Assembly: GCA_006226375.1 (NCBI GenBank)
Contig: SBHC01000077.1
Coordinates: 186,001-250,000 of the forward strand
Reading direction: 5' to 3'
Origin: Deltaproteobacteria bacterium
GTDB lineage: Bacteria > Myxococcota_C > UBA6777
Length of the DNA stretch: 64,000 nucleotides
Both the position numbers and the translations under genes were made by a program. Positions 18,566 through 29,658 of this stretch are shown piece after piece (position 1 is the stretch's first letter; each line of letters opens with the position of its first letter). The notes under the pieces were generated by a model. That model saw only the letters and a program-made list of their open reading frames with translations, was not told the DNA's origin and did no database searches.

Positions 18566-18594
18566 GTTCTATCAAAAATCGCTTGTGTTGGCAA
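18566..18594 (-). promoter_or_regulatory. Promoter candidate for the pectinacetylesterase-like gene
   Basis: Minus strand TTGCCA (18594-18589), 17-base spacer, TAGAAC (18571-18566); about 70 bases before the ATG at 18493. Five and four of six consensus bases. Inferred. Confidence 0.35.
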
Positions 18595-18613
18595 CGACTT
18601 CCAGGAGGTCTAG

Positions 18614-19018
18614 TTACTTGGGAAGGTTGAGGATGAAGTACCAGAGCGCGCCGCTGAAGCTTGCGTAGAAGAAGGAATTGGCAGCGCCAGCGTAGTCGAG
18701 GGAGACTCGTTGGCCGAAGAGAAGGGAGATAAAGATAAACATCGCTCCCAGGCAACCCCACTCGGTGAACGTGTTCGCGACATTGGCTTGAAACTCCATA
18801 CGAACACCGGCGGTGACAAACAATCCTGCTACGGCCAACTCCATCAAGGCGATGCTCCACCACATCAGCGGCAAGGGAAGCTTGCCCATCCAGGTGTCTT
18901 TGAACTGGTTGCGGAACCACTCGGGGGTTTCGCGGCCTGCGAGTTTCGACAAAGAAGCTTCACCGAAGGTCGCTACAAAAAGGACAATCACGAGAATGTG
19001 GAACGCTTGAGCTTGCAT
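18614..19018 (-). CDS. Small four-helix membrane protein, DoxX-like
   Basis: A 134-residue protein with AAGGAGA about ten bases before the ATG. It has four hydrophobic segments: HILVIVLFVATFGEASLSK, WWSIALMELAVAGLFVTAGV, WGCLGAMFIFISLLFGQRV and the C-terminal YASFSGALWYFIL. The E-x-S-L-S-K-L motif after the first helix and the overall size are like DoxX-type proteins, whose functions vary and are mostly unknown. It lies between ligA (60 bases upstream) and the pectinacetylesterase-like gene, all leftward. It may be the last gene of the ligA transcript. Confidence 0.65.
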   Translation of the reverse strand: MQAQAFHILVIVLFVATFGEASLSKLAGRETPEWFRNQFKDTWMGKLPLPLMWWSIALMELAVAGLFVTAGVRMEFQANVANTFTEWGCLGAMFIFISLLFGQRVSLDYAGAANSFFYASFSGALWYFILNLPK

Positions 19019-19078
19019 GATTCATTGTCTCCTTCAGAGTCTTGGTTTTCGCAATGGGATTCGAGGGCTTTTGGGGGG

Positions 19079-21175
<2,097 letters not shown>

Positions 21176-21221
21176 TCAATGTCCAATCTACGGCAAAGTT
21201 CTTTTCTCAACGTGTGCTATA

Positions 21222-21251
21222 ACCTGACACAGGTCACTCTTAAAGTATAGA
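21222..21251 (+). promoter_or_regulatory. Promoter candidate for ruvA with overlapping palindrome
   Basis: CTGACA (21224-21229), 16-base spacer, TATAGA (21246-21251), about 70 bases before the ruvA ATG. The -35 lies inside a perfect inverted repeat ACCTG-ACA-CAGGT (21222-21234), which could be a repressor site serving ruvA, ligA or both. It does not match the LexA boxes I know. Confidence 0.35.
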
Positions 21252-21322
21252 TGCCCATCACTGAGGATGTTGGACCTTTTGGTAAAGGTTCTCACCACCA
21301 CGAGGTAGGAGAAGCAAAACGG

Positions 21323-21931
21323 ATGATTGCAAGGTTACGAGGTATGTTGGCCCACAAAGGCATTGACCGTGTCATTGTGGATTGTGGAGGGGTAGGGTAC
21401 GACGTGATGGTCTCCCTGCAAACGTACAATGCGCTGCCTGATGAGGGCGAAGAGGCCATTCTCCATATCCAAACCCACATTCGCGAAGATACCTTTGATT
21501 TGATGGGTTTTGCTTCCATTGACGAACGCGATATGTACCGGATGTTGATTACCATTTCGGGGATTGGCCCGCGCATGGCGCTGAACCTTCTGAGTCACAT
21601 CTCGCCCGCCAACTTGGTGGACACCATTCGACGAGAAAACCTCAAAGGTCTGACAGCCATTCCCGGAATCGGAAAACGCAAAGCTGAGCGGATGATCGTC
21701 GAACTGCGCGACAAGATGATCGACATCGACCTGGGCATGTCAGCCACAGACAAGAAGCAAGCCGAACAGTCGAAGGCCATCGTCCGCGACCTCCACTCTG
21801 CGTTGCTTAACTTTGGTTACAGAGCCGCCGAAGTGGACAAGGTGATTGCCATGTTGGAGCCCGACATTGAGTCAGGGGCTGAGCTGGAACAGCTTGTGTT
21901 GTCTGGCTTGCAGAAACTCTCCAAACTGTAG
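21323..21931 (+). CDS. ruvA: Holliday junction branch-migration protein RuvA
   Basis: 202 residues, the usual length. The start is ATG 21323 (MIARLRG), with AGGAG about 11 bases upstream; the frame is open further 5', but that part does not belong to the family. RuvA binds four-way junctions as a tetramer and loads RuvB. Domain I (OB fold) begins MIARLRGMLAHKGIDRVIVDCGGVGYDV. Domain II has two helix-hairpin-helix motifs (ITISGIGPRMALNLL and LTAIPGIGKRKAERM). Domain III (about 150-202) ends DIESGAELEQLVLSGLQ. It sits 172 bases before ruvB on the same strand. Confidence 0.96.
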   Translation: MIARLRGMLAHKGIDRVIVDCGGVGYDVMVSLQTYNALPDEGEEAILHIQTHIREDTFDLMGFASIDERDMYRMLITISGIGPRMALNLLSHISPANLVDTIRRENLKGLTAIPGIGKRKAERMIVELRDKMIDIDLGMSATDKKQAEQSKAIVRDLHSALLNFGYRAAEVDKVIAMLEPDIESGAELEQLVLSGLQKLSKL

Positions 21932-21960
21932 GGAGAGTGGCTGGCGAGTTACAAAGGAGC

Positions 21961-21995
21961 ACCTGCAAGGCAAACTTTGTTGTTCTGCAGGTTTT
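21961..21995 (+). terminator. Terminator-like hairpin between ruvA and ruvB
   Basis: ACCTGCA (21961-21967) pairs with TGCAGGT (21986-21992) and is followed by TTTT. The 18-base loop is long, so read-through into ruvB is likely. Confidence 0.35.
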
Positions 21996-22103
21996 CAGGC
22001 ATACTGCAACCGGCAGTGGAAATGACACAGCCCATCCCTCTTTGTGGTTGTCCAGACAACTCAAAGAGGATCGGGCTTGGTGTGTCTTGAGCAGGAGATA
22101 GGG

Positions 22104-23162
22104 ATGAGTCACAGCATTACTTCAGAGTCTGGCATCAACGGGCAGGACGCCCGTCAAGATTTGGTTCCTCACGCCCAGGGTGAAGAGAAAGCCATCGACC
22201 GAACCTTACGCCCTCACTCGTTTGAAGAGTACATCGGGCAGGAGTCGATGAAAGCCAACCTCAAGATCTTTGTGCAGGCCGCCTGTGAGCGTGAAGAGCC
22301 GCTGGATCACCTGTTGTTGTGCGGCCCTCCTGGGCTAGGCAAAACATCGATGGCTCGTTTGATCGCGGAAGAATTGGACGTCAACATCCACATCACCAGC
22401 GGCCCTGCGATTGAGCGGAAAGGCGACCTGGCTGGTATGCTGACCAACGTTCAAGAGCGCGATATCCTGTTTATTGACGAGATCCATCGCCTCAACGCAG
22501 TGGTGGAAGAGAACCTGTACCCGGCGTTGGAGGATTTTGAGTTTGATTACATCGTGGGGGAAGGGCCTCATGCACGAAACTTGAAGTTGCCTTTGAAACC
22601 CTTCACATTGATCGGCGCGACAACCCGCTCGGGTTTGCTTACCTCTCCGCTTCGTGACCGCTTTGGTATCATCAACCGTCTGGAGTTTTACACCGCCCAC
22701 GATCTGACTCGCATTGTCGAGCGCAGCGCGTCTCTGCTTGAAATTGCGATTACTCCAGAAGGAGCCCTTGAAATTGGACGTCGTGCGAGGGGAACCCCCC
22801 GTATTGCTAACCGATTGCTTCGTCGTGTGCGGGACTTTGCCCAGGTTGAGAACGAAGGTCTTATCGACAAAGAGATTGCAGACCACGCTCTCCAACGGTT
22901 GGGCATTGACCAGCGTGGCCTGGATACGCTGGATCGTCGCTTCCTTCAAGCGATTCTCCAAAAGTTTGGTGGAGGTCCTGTGGGGATTGAGAGTCTCGCT
23001 GCAGCGGTGGGAGAGGAGTCTCATACGTTGGAAGAAGTGTGCGAACCCTACCTGATTCGCGAAGGCTTGATCCAACGAACCCCGCGAGGACGTATCGCGA
23101 CTTCCACTGCCCGCGAACACATGGGCGCCGAAATCGTACCCGAGCAACCCTCGTTGTTTTGA
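22104..23162 (+). CDS. ruvB: Holliday junction helicase motor RuvB
   Basis: 352 residues. ATG 22104 has AGGAG with seven-base spacing; the upstream open frame has no ribosome site. This is the hexameric AAA+ motor that drives branch migration with RuvA. After a 28-residue variable tail it begins [16 protein letters not shown]. Walker A is [11 protein letters not shown], Walker B is [11 protein letters not shown], sensor 1 is [10 protein letters not shown], and the arginine finger lies in SPLRDRFG. The C-terminal winged helix has [17 protein letters not shown] and ends [17 protein letters not shown]. It is complete. Confidence 0.97.
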   Translation: MSHSITSESGINGQDARQDLVPHAQGEEKAIDRTLRPHSFEEYIGQESMKANLKIFVQAACEREEPLDHLLLCGPPGLGKTSMARLIAEELDVNIHITSGPAIERKGDLAGMLTNVQERDILFIDEIHRLNAVVEENLYPALEDFEFDYIVGEGPHARNLKLPLKPFTLIGATTRSGLLTSPLRDRFGIINRLEFYTAHDLTRIVERSASLLEIAITPEGALEIGRRARGTPRIANRLLRRVRDFAQVENEGLIDKEIADHALQRLGIDQRGLDTLDRRFLQAILQKFGGGPVGIESLAAAVGEESHTLEEVCEPYLIREGLIQRTPRGRIATSTAREHMGAEIVPEQPSLF

Positions 23163-23186
23163 GGTGTGTGACGGTCACTCCATCGG

Positions 23187-23351
23187 GAAACCACAAACTT
23201 GTTGTGTAACAAGTGGTTTCTCATCGCGAATATTCAACGAAGAACGCTGGTTCTTTGTTTCCGAAGGTCAAGGTTCCTAGACTTTGACCCGTTAATCCCA
23301 CATGCACCTTCGGGTGCGGCGTTTCATCCCCAGTCTTCTGGAGATGAAACG
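23187..23351 (+). ncRNA. Structured RNA leader (four hairpins) before the 3D-domain lipoprotein gene
   Basis: Four separate stems occur in 165 bases: (1) GAAACC/GGTTTC plus ACTTGTT/AACAAGT with a bulge, 23187-23220; (2) GGTCAA/TTGACC, 23266-23289; (3) GCACC-TTCG-GGTGC, 23304-23317, a stable UUCG tetraloop; and (4) CGTTTCATC/GATGAAACG plus CCAG-TCTT-CTGG, 23320-23351. None is followed by a U-tract, so a simple ruvB terminator is unlikely. The last stem ends 32 bases before the ATG at 23383. I do not recognise a known riboswitch consensus: no GEMM, ydaO or cobalamin core is seen. It may be a novel leader or a small RNA. Confidence 0.5.
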
Positions 23352-23382
23352 TTGGCTTGGGTCAAACGATAGAGAGACTGTG

Positions 23383-24105
23383 ATGCTCACAACCTACTTG
23401 TTTTCTTGGATTTGCTTGCTGTCTTCCTGTTCGCAGGATGGACAGGTGCACGAAGCTTCACGAGGTGCCGATGCTGGACTGCATCGCATCACCGTGTACT
23501 GGCTGGCCCAAGAGAAACGCAATGATCGATACCGACGACGTCGCTCTGTGCGACTGATTCATCGAAAAACGGGCCGCCTGCTGGCTCGTGTTTCCCGTCG
23601 CTTCGCCAAGGACCTGTTGATGCAAGGTACGGGAAAACTGTACCACAGAGGGTTGATTCAGTATGCGGGTCGCTGCGGCCGAAAAAGCCGGATGAGATGT
23701 ATGAAGGTCCGGCGTCTGAACCGCCGCAAGTATCCAATGAGCGTTGGGGCGATGGGGCGGGCCCTCATTCCGTTTCGTTCGCTAGCCGTCGACAGTCGAA
23801 AGATTCCTTTGGGAAGCAGCGTCTACATTCCCTTGTTGGGGAAAATTCTTCGCAAGAAAGGCTACAAACACAACGGTTGCTTTGTCGCTCATGACCGAGG
23901 GGGACGCATTCGTGGCTCCAAAATAGACTTGTTTGTGGGTTGGCCGCGTTGGTTCAAGCGTAGGCTAGGAAAACGAATGCCTCGATACGCTCGGGTCTAT
24001 CTCAGGCACCCTCACTGTCGAAAGAAGAAGCGCCGACGTTCTCGACGTATCTGGACGGCTCAACGGGAGTCAAAGAGGAACGGCAGACAGGGAGAAGCAA
24101 ACTAG
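23383..24105 (+). CDS. 3D-domain lipoprotein (MltA/peptidoglycan-lytic type)
   Basis: A 240-residue protein. ATG 23383 starts a lipoprotein signal ending LLSSC; two upstream in-frame ATGs (23302, 23344) lie inside RNA stems without proper spacing. The middle part is highly basic, with many Arg. The 3D domain is at about residues 120-195: MGRALIPFRSLAVDSRKIPLGSSVYIP, then CFVAHDRGGRIRGSKIDLFVG, carrying the three Asp residues of the family. Family members cut peptidoglycan or appear in resuscitation-type wall hydrolases. The C-terminal Arg/Lys-rich tail would bind anionic wall polymers or membrane. The structured leader suggests post-transcriptional control. Confidence 0.75.
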   Translation: MLTTYLFSWICLLSSCSQDGQVHEASRGADAGLHRITVYWLAQEKRNDRYRRRRSVRLIHRKTGRLLARVSRRFAKDLLMQGTGKLYHRGLIQYAGRCGRKSRMRCMKVRRLNRRKYPMSVGAMGRALIPFRSLAVDSRKIPLGSSVYIPLLGKILRKKGYKHNGCFVAHDRGGRIRGSKIDLFVGWPRWFKRRLGKRMPRYARVYLRHPHCRKKKRRRSRRIWTAQRESKRNGRQGEAN

Positions 24106-24123
24106 GGGAAATACTGAGGTCTT

Positions 24124-26460
24124 CTAGAACTTTAGATTCAAGTTGAACCGTCCACCTTTTCGGATGCGAATGTTCCGGCGGATGCTTCGTCCTCCGGCCC
24201 TGGCAACGATTCGGTGAACGCCGGCGTGAAGGCGAATGAAGCGTCGGCGGGTGAGTCGAGCAAAGTAGCTGCCGTTGATGTAGAGCTTCGCGGAGCGGTT
24301 GGTCTGGATAATGAGCAGACCTTCACCAATCCGGATGGTCTTCCGCATGTACTGACCGGGCTTCAGATTGATCCGGAAGAAGTAGCGGACATGGGGGCGC
24401 AGCTTACGAAGAGTCAACAAGTGGCGACCTGGGGGAAGCGCAAAGAAGCGAGGGGTCCAGCCAAGCTTCTGACCTCGCCAATACACCAAGCAGCGCGGGT
24501 AGCTTCGAAGGTAGATACCCACTGCTTTCTCGGGAATGGGCGTGGTCCGACGAATCGCAGGGGGACGGTAACGAGGCGGAACATACCGGGTGGGCTGGCG
24601 TGGCTGAACATTCACCGTCGGATTGTTTACCACACGTCTCGGAGTCACATTGCGTGGGCTAACGTACCTGACAAGCGGCTCCTTGGTGTTGTCGTTGTTC
24701 ACAGCAGCCGCGTTGTTGTTCTGCTGGTTCGGTGTTGGATTGACTGCGCCGGTGTTGTTGGCGTTGACCTGCGCTTGGACCACACGGGGTCTCGGCTGAA
24801 TCGGTTGACGCTGAGGAGGTCTACGGCGAATCAATCGACGAACGACACGCCGAACCTTGAGAGGTGGGCGAAACCGACGAACTTTGGGACGTCGAACTTG
24901 CACATCCGTCCCTGAGCCTACTCCAGGATCTTGGTTCTTGTTCTTGTTGAACCACCACACACCAAAAGCAGCTCCCCCACCCAACAAAAAGCAGAGGAAG
25001 ACAAAGAGGTAAATGCCGCCTGAGGATTTCTTGGGAGCAGGAGACACTGCACCGGTTCCTACGCTGTGAGGAGGTGCTTGAGGTTCTTTGGAATCAGGTT
25101 CCGGTTCTGCTACGACGGCTTCCACATTGGGGACCTCGGGCATCACAGGAACAGGAGCCGTAGGCGCTTTGCCCATCTCTTCGGGGCTGTCAGCAGAGGG
25201 TGGAAGGGTGTCGGCCTGATCAAAGCCTGGAAGATTGGACGTTGGTTTGGGGATGCCCTTCAAGCCCGCTTCCAAAGCTACCTGCTCAAGAGAGAGGGCC
25301 TTCGTCTCTTCTACCATCCAGTTGGGCGTTTGACTGCTGTTCATCGGCTGGAAGGCGTTGAGATCCGATGTCGGCCGCCCGTAGTTTTGGGAAGGCATCG
25401 GAGAATGAGAAGGTGGCGGTGTCATTCGGTTGGAGGGCGCCGGCTGATGAGGGGGTCGATAGGTTTGCGAACCTTGCCGTGGAGGAGGTGTTCTGTAGGA
25501 GGGTTGGGGCTCGTGAAGACCTTGCGCGTTCCCAAGGCCGAAGATCTGCCGGATGTAGTCTGCCACATGAGCCTGGGTGACTTCCTGTTGGCCGGTTTGG
25601 TACAGAAAGTTTTCCAGCGACGATTGAATCTCTGAGCCCGACTGCATCCGCTCAGCGGGGTCTTTGGCCAACAGCTTCATGGTGATGTCAACGAGCTGAT
25701 GCGGGAGTGATGCGTTGAAGGCGTAGGGGTCTCGTGGAGGCTGGGTGAGAATGGCCTGAAGCATCTGGACGTCGCCTTTGGCTTGGAAAGGCTTTTGTCC
25801 TGTAATCAATTCGTACATCACTACGCCAAGGGCGAAGAGATCGTGGCGACCGTCGATGCGCTCACCTCGAAGATACTCCGGCGACATGTAGGAGATCTTG
25901 CCCTTGAGGACCCCCGTCTGGGTGGGGTCTCGTTGGCTATCGGTGTTGGAGGCTTTGGCGATGCCAAAGTCCAACAGCTTTACGATGCCATCTCGCGAGA
26001 CCATGATGTTGGGCAAGCTGATGTCACGGTGTACCAGGTTGAGGTGCTCGTGTGTCGTTGGATCTCTGTAGTTGTGGGCGTGATGCAGACCCATCGCGGC
26101 CTGTGATATGAGCCGAGCGACGTAGGCGGGGGGGATGCTTTGGCCCCTCTCCTCGCTTTTGTCGAGGATCTGGCCCAAGTCGAAGCCGTCTACATACTCC
26201 ATCGCGATGTAGTAGGTGTCTTCCACCTCGCCCAGATCATAAATCTGAACGATGTTGGGGTGGTTGAGCATCGCGGCCAACCGAGCTTCGTTGAGGAACA
26301 TCTCCACAAACTCGGCGTCATCGGCTCTGTGAGGAAGGATTCGTTTGATCGCGAGCCTTCGAGAGAAGCCTGCAGGTCCTGGTTTTTCAGCCAGGAAAAT
26401 CTCGGCCATTCCGCCGATCGCGATACGTTGGAGAAGTTTGTATTGTCCCAGGGTTTCCAC
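24124..26460 (-). CDS. Transmembrane Ser/Thr protein kinase with PEGA-like C-terminus
   Basis: 778 residues from GTG 26460, which has GGGAG ten bases upstream; an in-frame TTG at 26574 would add 38 residues but lacks a ribosome site. The cytoplasmic kinase domain is residues 6-285: glycine loop AIGGMAEIFLAEK, Lys39 in LAIKRIL, VHRDISLPN and LLDFGIAKA, all catalytic residues intact. A Pro/Gln-rich linker (about 310-480) follows, then one membrane helix (about 481-504) and an Arg-rich stretch. Two PEGA-like beta repeats (about 645-778) start at GIYLRSYPRCLVYWRG and ILIIQTNRSAKLYING-like strands. These would be outside the cytoplasm and may sense wall or ligand. It is the last gene of the leftward signalling cluster, 216 bases after the degenerate kinase. 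Confidence 0.88.
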   Translation of the reverse strand: METLGQYKLLQRIAIGGMAEIFLAEKPGPAGFSRRLAIKRILPHRADDAEFVEMFLNEARLAAMLNHPNIVQIYDLGEVEDTYYIAMEYVDGFDLGQILDKSEERGQSIPPAYVARLISQAAMGLHHAHNYRDPTTHEHLNLVHRDISLPNIMVSRDGIVKLLDFGIAKASNTDSQRDPTQTGVLKGKISYMSPEYLRGERIDGRHDLFALGVVMYELITGQKPFQAKGDVQMLQAILTQPPRDPYAFNASLPHQLVDITMKLLAKDPAERMQSGSEIQSSLENFLYQTGQQEVTQAHVADYIRQIFGLGNAQGLHEPQPSYRTPPPRQGSQTYRPPHQPAPSNRMTPPPSHSPMPSQNYGRPTSDLNAFQPMNSSQTPNWMVEETKALSLEQVALEAGLKGIPKPTSNLPGFDQADTLPPSADSPEEMGKAPTAPVPVMPEVPNVEAVVAEPEPDSKEPQAPPHSVGTGAVSPAPKKSSGGIYLFVFLCFLLGGGAAFGVWWFNKNKNQDPGVGSGTDVQVRRPKVRRFRPPLKVRRVVRRLIRRRPPQRQPIQPRPRVVQAQVNANNTGAVNPTPNQQNNNAAAVNNDNTKEPLVRYVSPRNVTPRRVVNNPTVNVQPRQPTRYVPPRYRPPAIRRTTPIPEKAVGIYLRSYPRCLVYWRGQKLGWTPRFFALPPGRHLLTLRKLRPHVRYFFRINLKPGQYMRKTIRIGEGLLIIQTNRSAKLYINGSYFARLTRRRFIRLHAGVHRIVARAGGRSIRRNIRIRKGGRFNLNLKF

Positions 26461-26676
26461 GTAAATGGTACTCCCGTCGTTTTGACGTTGAGGGCATCCT
26501 ATCTCAGGAGGCAACCTGCATACCGTGGTGCCAGGCGCAAAAGCGTCTGCAACCCTGATGGCTGAGGGGCTCAATCCGAGGCGAGGTTGCGTACAATAGA
26601 CAGCCTCAGTTGTACCATTCTACGGGCGTTCACTCAAGTGTTGCTTGGTAGGAAATGCGTGAAGACGTGGGGAAGC

Positions 26677-29634
26677 TTAGGCATAGGGTTGGAAATAGAG
26701 GAAGTTCAACGGGGTCAGCGCCTCATTTACTTCTTCAGTGATGGGGTACTCGCTGAAAATCATCAGGGGGATGTTGATGGTGCGGCCCGAGCGGCTCAGC
26801 TCGTCAAACATCGGAAGCCATTGGTCGACTTTACCGGCGTCAAACTGAATCATCAACATCTCGGGTGGATGTTCCCACAACATTTGGATGCCTTGTGCGG
26901 GGTTGGTTTCAGCGGAGTAATGATAGCGCGGTCCGCTGGCAAACAACATCAGCGGATGCAAGGGAAGTGCATCCGGGTGCAAGCCAATGGAGAGAAGGTT
27001 GTATTCGTTTCCATCGTGGTTCCCCGCCAACTGCGTAAACCAGATGCGCCAAAACTTCTCCGGCTGGGGTTGGCTGATGAAACCGTTCCAGTAGAGCTGG
27101 AAGAGTTTCTCTCCCAGCACTGTGGGTGTCGTTGTCAGGATTGGCATTGTGCCTGTTCCTGGCTGGCTTTGCATGTGTTGGATGATGGGGTCGTAGCTCA
27201 TCTCGGGAGAGTTGCTGTACAACATCAACACAGTAGGACGCTGATCTTCTGTGATTCCATCGAGGATGGTGGGCTCTAGAGGGGCAAGGGCCAATTGAAA
27301 GCCGGCTCTCTCCAGGTCCTCAAAGATCATGTCTTGGGGCTCGTCGTCGTCAGCAGCGAGGCAGAGCAGTGTGGGGGGCTCGATCTCGCTGGGAAGGAAC
27401 GATTTCTTGGTCAATGTGGAAGGATCTCGCTCCGAAGTGGTGAGCGCAGGCGCTTCTTCTTCCTCCAGGATCAACTCTGCATCGACCTCTTCAGGCTCTT
27501 CCTCTAGCAATAGGGGAACATTGCTGATGGGAGCAGGGGGAGGAGGCAACTCACTGTGCGACGCTGAAGACAAGGGGGAGGGAGGCGCCATGGGGCTGGG
27601 CTTTTGGGGCACAGGTGGCAGCGACGGCAGCGACGGCAGCGACTGCATGGAGGTGTGCGAATCTGGAGTCACTGGGGCTGGAGGCATCGGTGGTGCACTC
27701 AATCCCGAGCGACTTGCCAGATCCTTGAGCGAAGACCCACCGAAGGGAGCCGGCGGCATGGGGGGAGGCTTCGGAACTGCTGGCACTTCCAAGACATCAT
27801 CGTCGGTAAGCTCGATCGCTTCGACTTCTTCAATCTCATCCAGAGAGTCGAGAGATTGGAGGATCTCTTCGTCCTCGTCCATCGCGAATACGTTTCCATC
27901 CAAAACAGCAGGTGCTGGGATGTTGTCGGCTGAGGGATGGTACGGCGGCAGCTTCGGCAGCGACACGCTGTCACGAAGCGGTTTTAGGAACATCGCAGGA
28001 ATCTCGGGGAGAGGTTGAACCTCCACGTCTCCTTCTAGAGTTTGAGGTACTTCTTCCGATACTACGGCAGGCAACCTCAGTGAAAAGTGAAGCTGACCGT
28101 CTTTTAAGACAACGCTGACATGACCTTGCTGTACGCGGGCAAATTGCTGCACCAACGCAAGGGAAAGTCCAGGTGGGATGTCGTCGTCTGGGTCAAAGTC
28201 AGGCCGTTGGAAGGGCACAAAGATGTTCGCCATGTCCTCTTCGGAGACGGGCAGAGTGTCATGCACCATGTCAAGTTGAATCGAGCCATTGCCTCCGCTC
28301 AAGTTCAACACAATGGAACCTTCCGCTGGAGTTGCATCCACGGCATGCTCCATCAACGCTGTCAACATTTGGCGGGTTGCGTAGTTGTCGCCGGTGTAGT
28401 TGACAGACGCTGAGTTGAACTGGAAGTTCTGCTTCTTGTTGTGAATATGCGAGAGGTACTGACCGTGCACTTCGTTGATCAGGGTCGGCAAGTCCATCGT
28501 TTCGGGATTCAGAAAGATCTGACCCGTCATGCAACGGCTGTAATCGTTCAATTGAGCGAGGAGCCTGTTGATGTAAGCACCCGAACGATGTGACGCGCGA
28601 ACAAACTTCAACTGGCGGCTGTGCAACTGGCCGAACGCTGGATCTTGGAGATTGTCGAGGTGGTTGGAGAGGTTGCGAGCCTGGGGCAACATCTCAGAGG
28701 CTGCGTCCATCACCAACTCTGCGTGCTCTTTTTGCATGGCGAGCTGTTGGTCTTGCAGCGATTCCACCACCGACTGCGTTTGGTTGGCCGAGTTGTGCAA
28801 GTGAAGCACAAACTGGCGCATCTCTTCGGCTTGATCGAGAATCTTGTTGGTCTCAGACTCGAAACCTTCAGATATGGCGCGAAGTTGCTCACGTTCCTGA
28901 CGGTAACGTTGCAGCTCATGGTTCAGCCGGTTTCGCTCTTGCTGACTGGCTGCCAGCTTCTTGGCCAGCGCTTCCACTTCTCCGCGAAGTTCGTCCGATT
29001 CTCGTTGGCTGTCGGCCTGGACATTGGCGAGGGCTGCTTGCTGCTCTTCCGCTTCCACGCTCGCTGCTTGCAGTGCGTAGAATGCTACGAGAGGAGCGAG
29101 GCCATCAGTCAGAAGTTGAAGTCCACCGAGATCGGCTTCGGCCAAACCTTGCAGTCCTGAGTTGGCGAGGTGGAGGCAACCCACGGTTTGTCCATGTAGT
29201 TGGAGGGGCGCGATCAGTAAGCTACGCGCCGAAGCTCCCCACAACGAGCGGCCGGCTTCAAGTTCCTGGTGAGACAACTCATCCATGAGGTTGCCAATCA
29301 CGGCAGGCTCCGAGCACAGGGCGTTGTACAGCTCAGCGTTGAGGGTGACTTCTTGCGTCTCCATCGTTCCGCCGTTCCACTGCAACACAGCAACGACCGA
29401 GGAGTCTCCTTCGTTCCGAAGAGGATGACTCAACGTCACTGTCTCGGCAGCAGCCATTTCCTGCACCACGGCGAGGAACGACGACTGCTCCAGGCCTTGC
29501 TGCTGAATGTCGTGAAAAAGCTGAGTAACCTTGAGAGCTAGGTTGATTTGACGATGGGCAACTTCAAGTTGTTTGTAAACTGGATTCGCAGGCATAGACT
29601 CAGCACTCGCTTTCGTTGGCTCGGAGGGTTGCAT
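26677..29634 (-). CDS. GAF / degenerate histidine kinase / double degenerate receiver protein
   Basis: 985 residues from ATG 29634 (GGAG seven bases upstream). Order: a GAF-like domain (about 45-195), coiled coil (195-330), DHp-like helices (310-385), an HATPase-like domain (390-525), a Pro/Ser/Glu-rich linker (540-750) and two receiver-like domains (755-865 and 878-985). The kinase core looks dead: the H-box reads ASEMLPQARNL without a phospho-accepting His, the N-box reads LMEHAVDATP, and the G1 box reads HDTLPVS without the DxGxG. The first receiver lacks its Asp (VLMLYSNS); the second has MIQFDAG. It is probably a signalling scaffold. It lies 21 bases after the Gln-rich gene and before the Ser/Thr kinase gene. 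Confidence 0.75.
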   Translation of the reverse strand: MQPSEPTKASAESMPANPVYKQLEVAHRQINLALKVTQLFHDIQQQGLEQSSFLAVVQEMAAAETVTLSHPLRNEGDSSVVAVLQWNGGTMETQEVTLNAELYNALCSEPAVIGNLMDELSHQELEAGRSLWGASARSLLIAPLQLHGQTVGCLHLANSGLQGLAEADLGGLQLLTDGLAPLVAFYALQAASVEAEEQQAALANVQADSQRESDELRGEVEALAKKLAASQQERNRLNHELQRYRQEREQLRAISEGFESETNKILDQAEEMRQFVLHLHNSANQTQSVVESLQDQQLAMQKEHAELVMDAASEMLPQARNLSNHLDNLQDPAFGQLHSRQLKFVRASHRSGAYINRLLAQLNDYSRCMTGQIFLNPETMDLPTLINEVHGQYLSHIHNKKQNFQFNSASVNYTGDNYATRQMLTALMEHAVDATPAEGSIVLNLSGGNGSIQLDMVHDTLPVSEEDMANIFVPFQRPDFDPDDDIPPGLSLALVQQFARVQQGHVSVVLKDGQLHFSLRLPAVVSEEVPQTLEGDVEVQPLPEIPAMFLKPLRDSVSLPKLPPYHPSADNIPAPAVLDGNVFAMDEDEEILQSLDSLDEIEEVEAIELTDDDVLEVPAVPKPPPMPPAPFGGSSLKDLASRSGLSAPPMPPAPVTPDSHTSMQSLPSLPSLPPVPQKPSPMAPPSPLSSASHSELPPPPAPISNVPLLLEEEPEEVDAELILEEEEAPALTTSERDPSTLTKKSFLPSEIEPPTLLCLAADDDEPQDMIFEDLERAGFQLALAPLEPTILDGITEDQRPTVLMLYSNSPEMSYDPIIQHMQSQPGTGTMPILTTTPTVLGEKLFQLYWNGFISQPQPEKFWRIWFTQLAGNHDGNEYNLLSIGLHPDALPLHPLMLFASGPRYHYSAETNPAQGIQMLWEHPPEMLMIQFDAGKVDQWLPMFDELSRSGRTINIPLMIFSEYPITEEVNEALTPLNFLYFQPYA

Positions 29635-29658
29635 CACTCTTCTCCAAAAAACTGCAGT

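Noticed and set aside
22335-23147. 270-codon minus-strand frame inside ruvB
   Set aside because: Antisense to a complete ruvB gene; no supporting features.
23302-23382. Longer start for the 3D-domain lipoprotein
   Set aside because: Upstream in-frame ATGs lie inside stable RNA stems, lack spaced ribosome sites and would put residues before the signal peptide.
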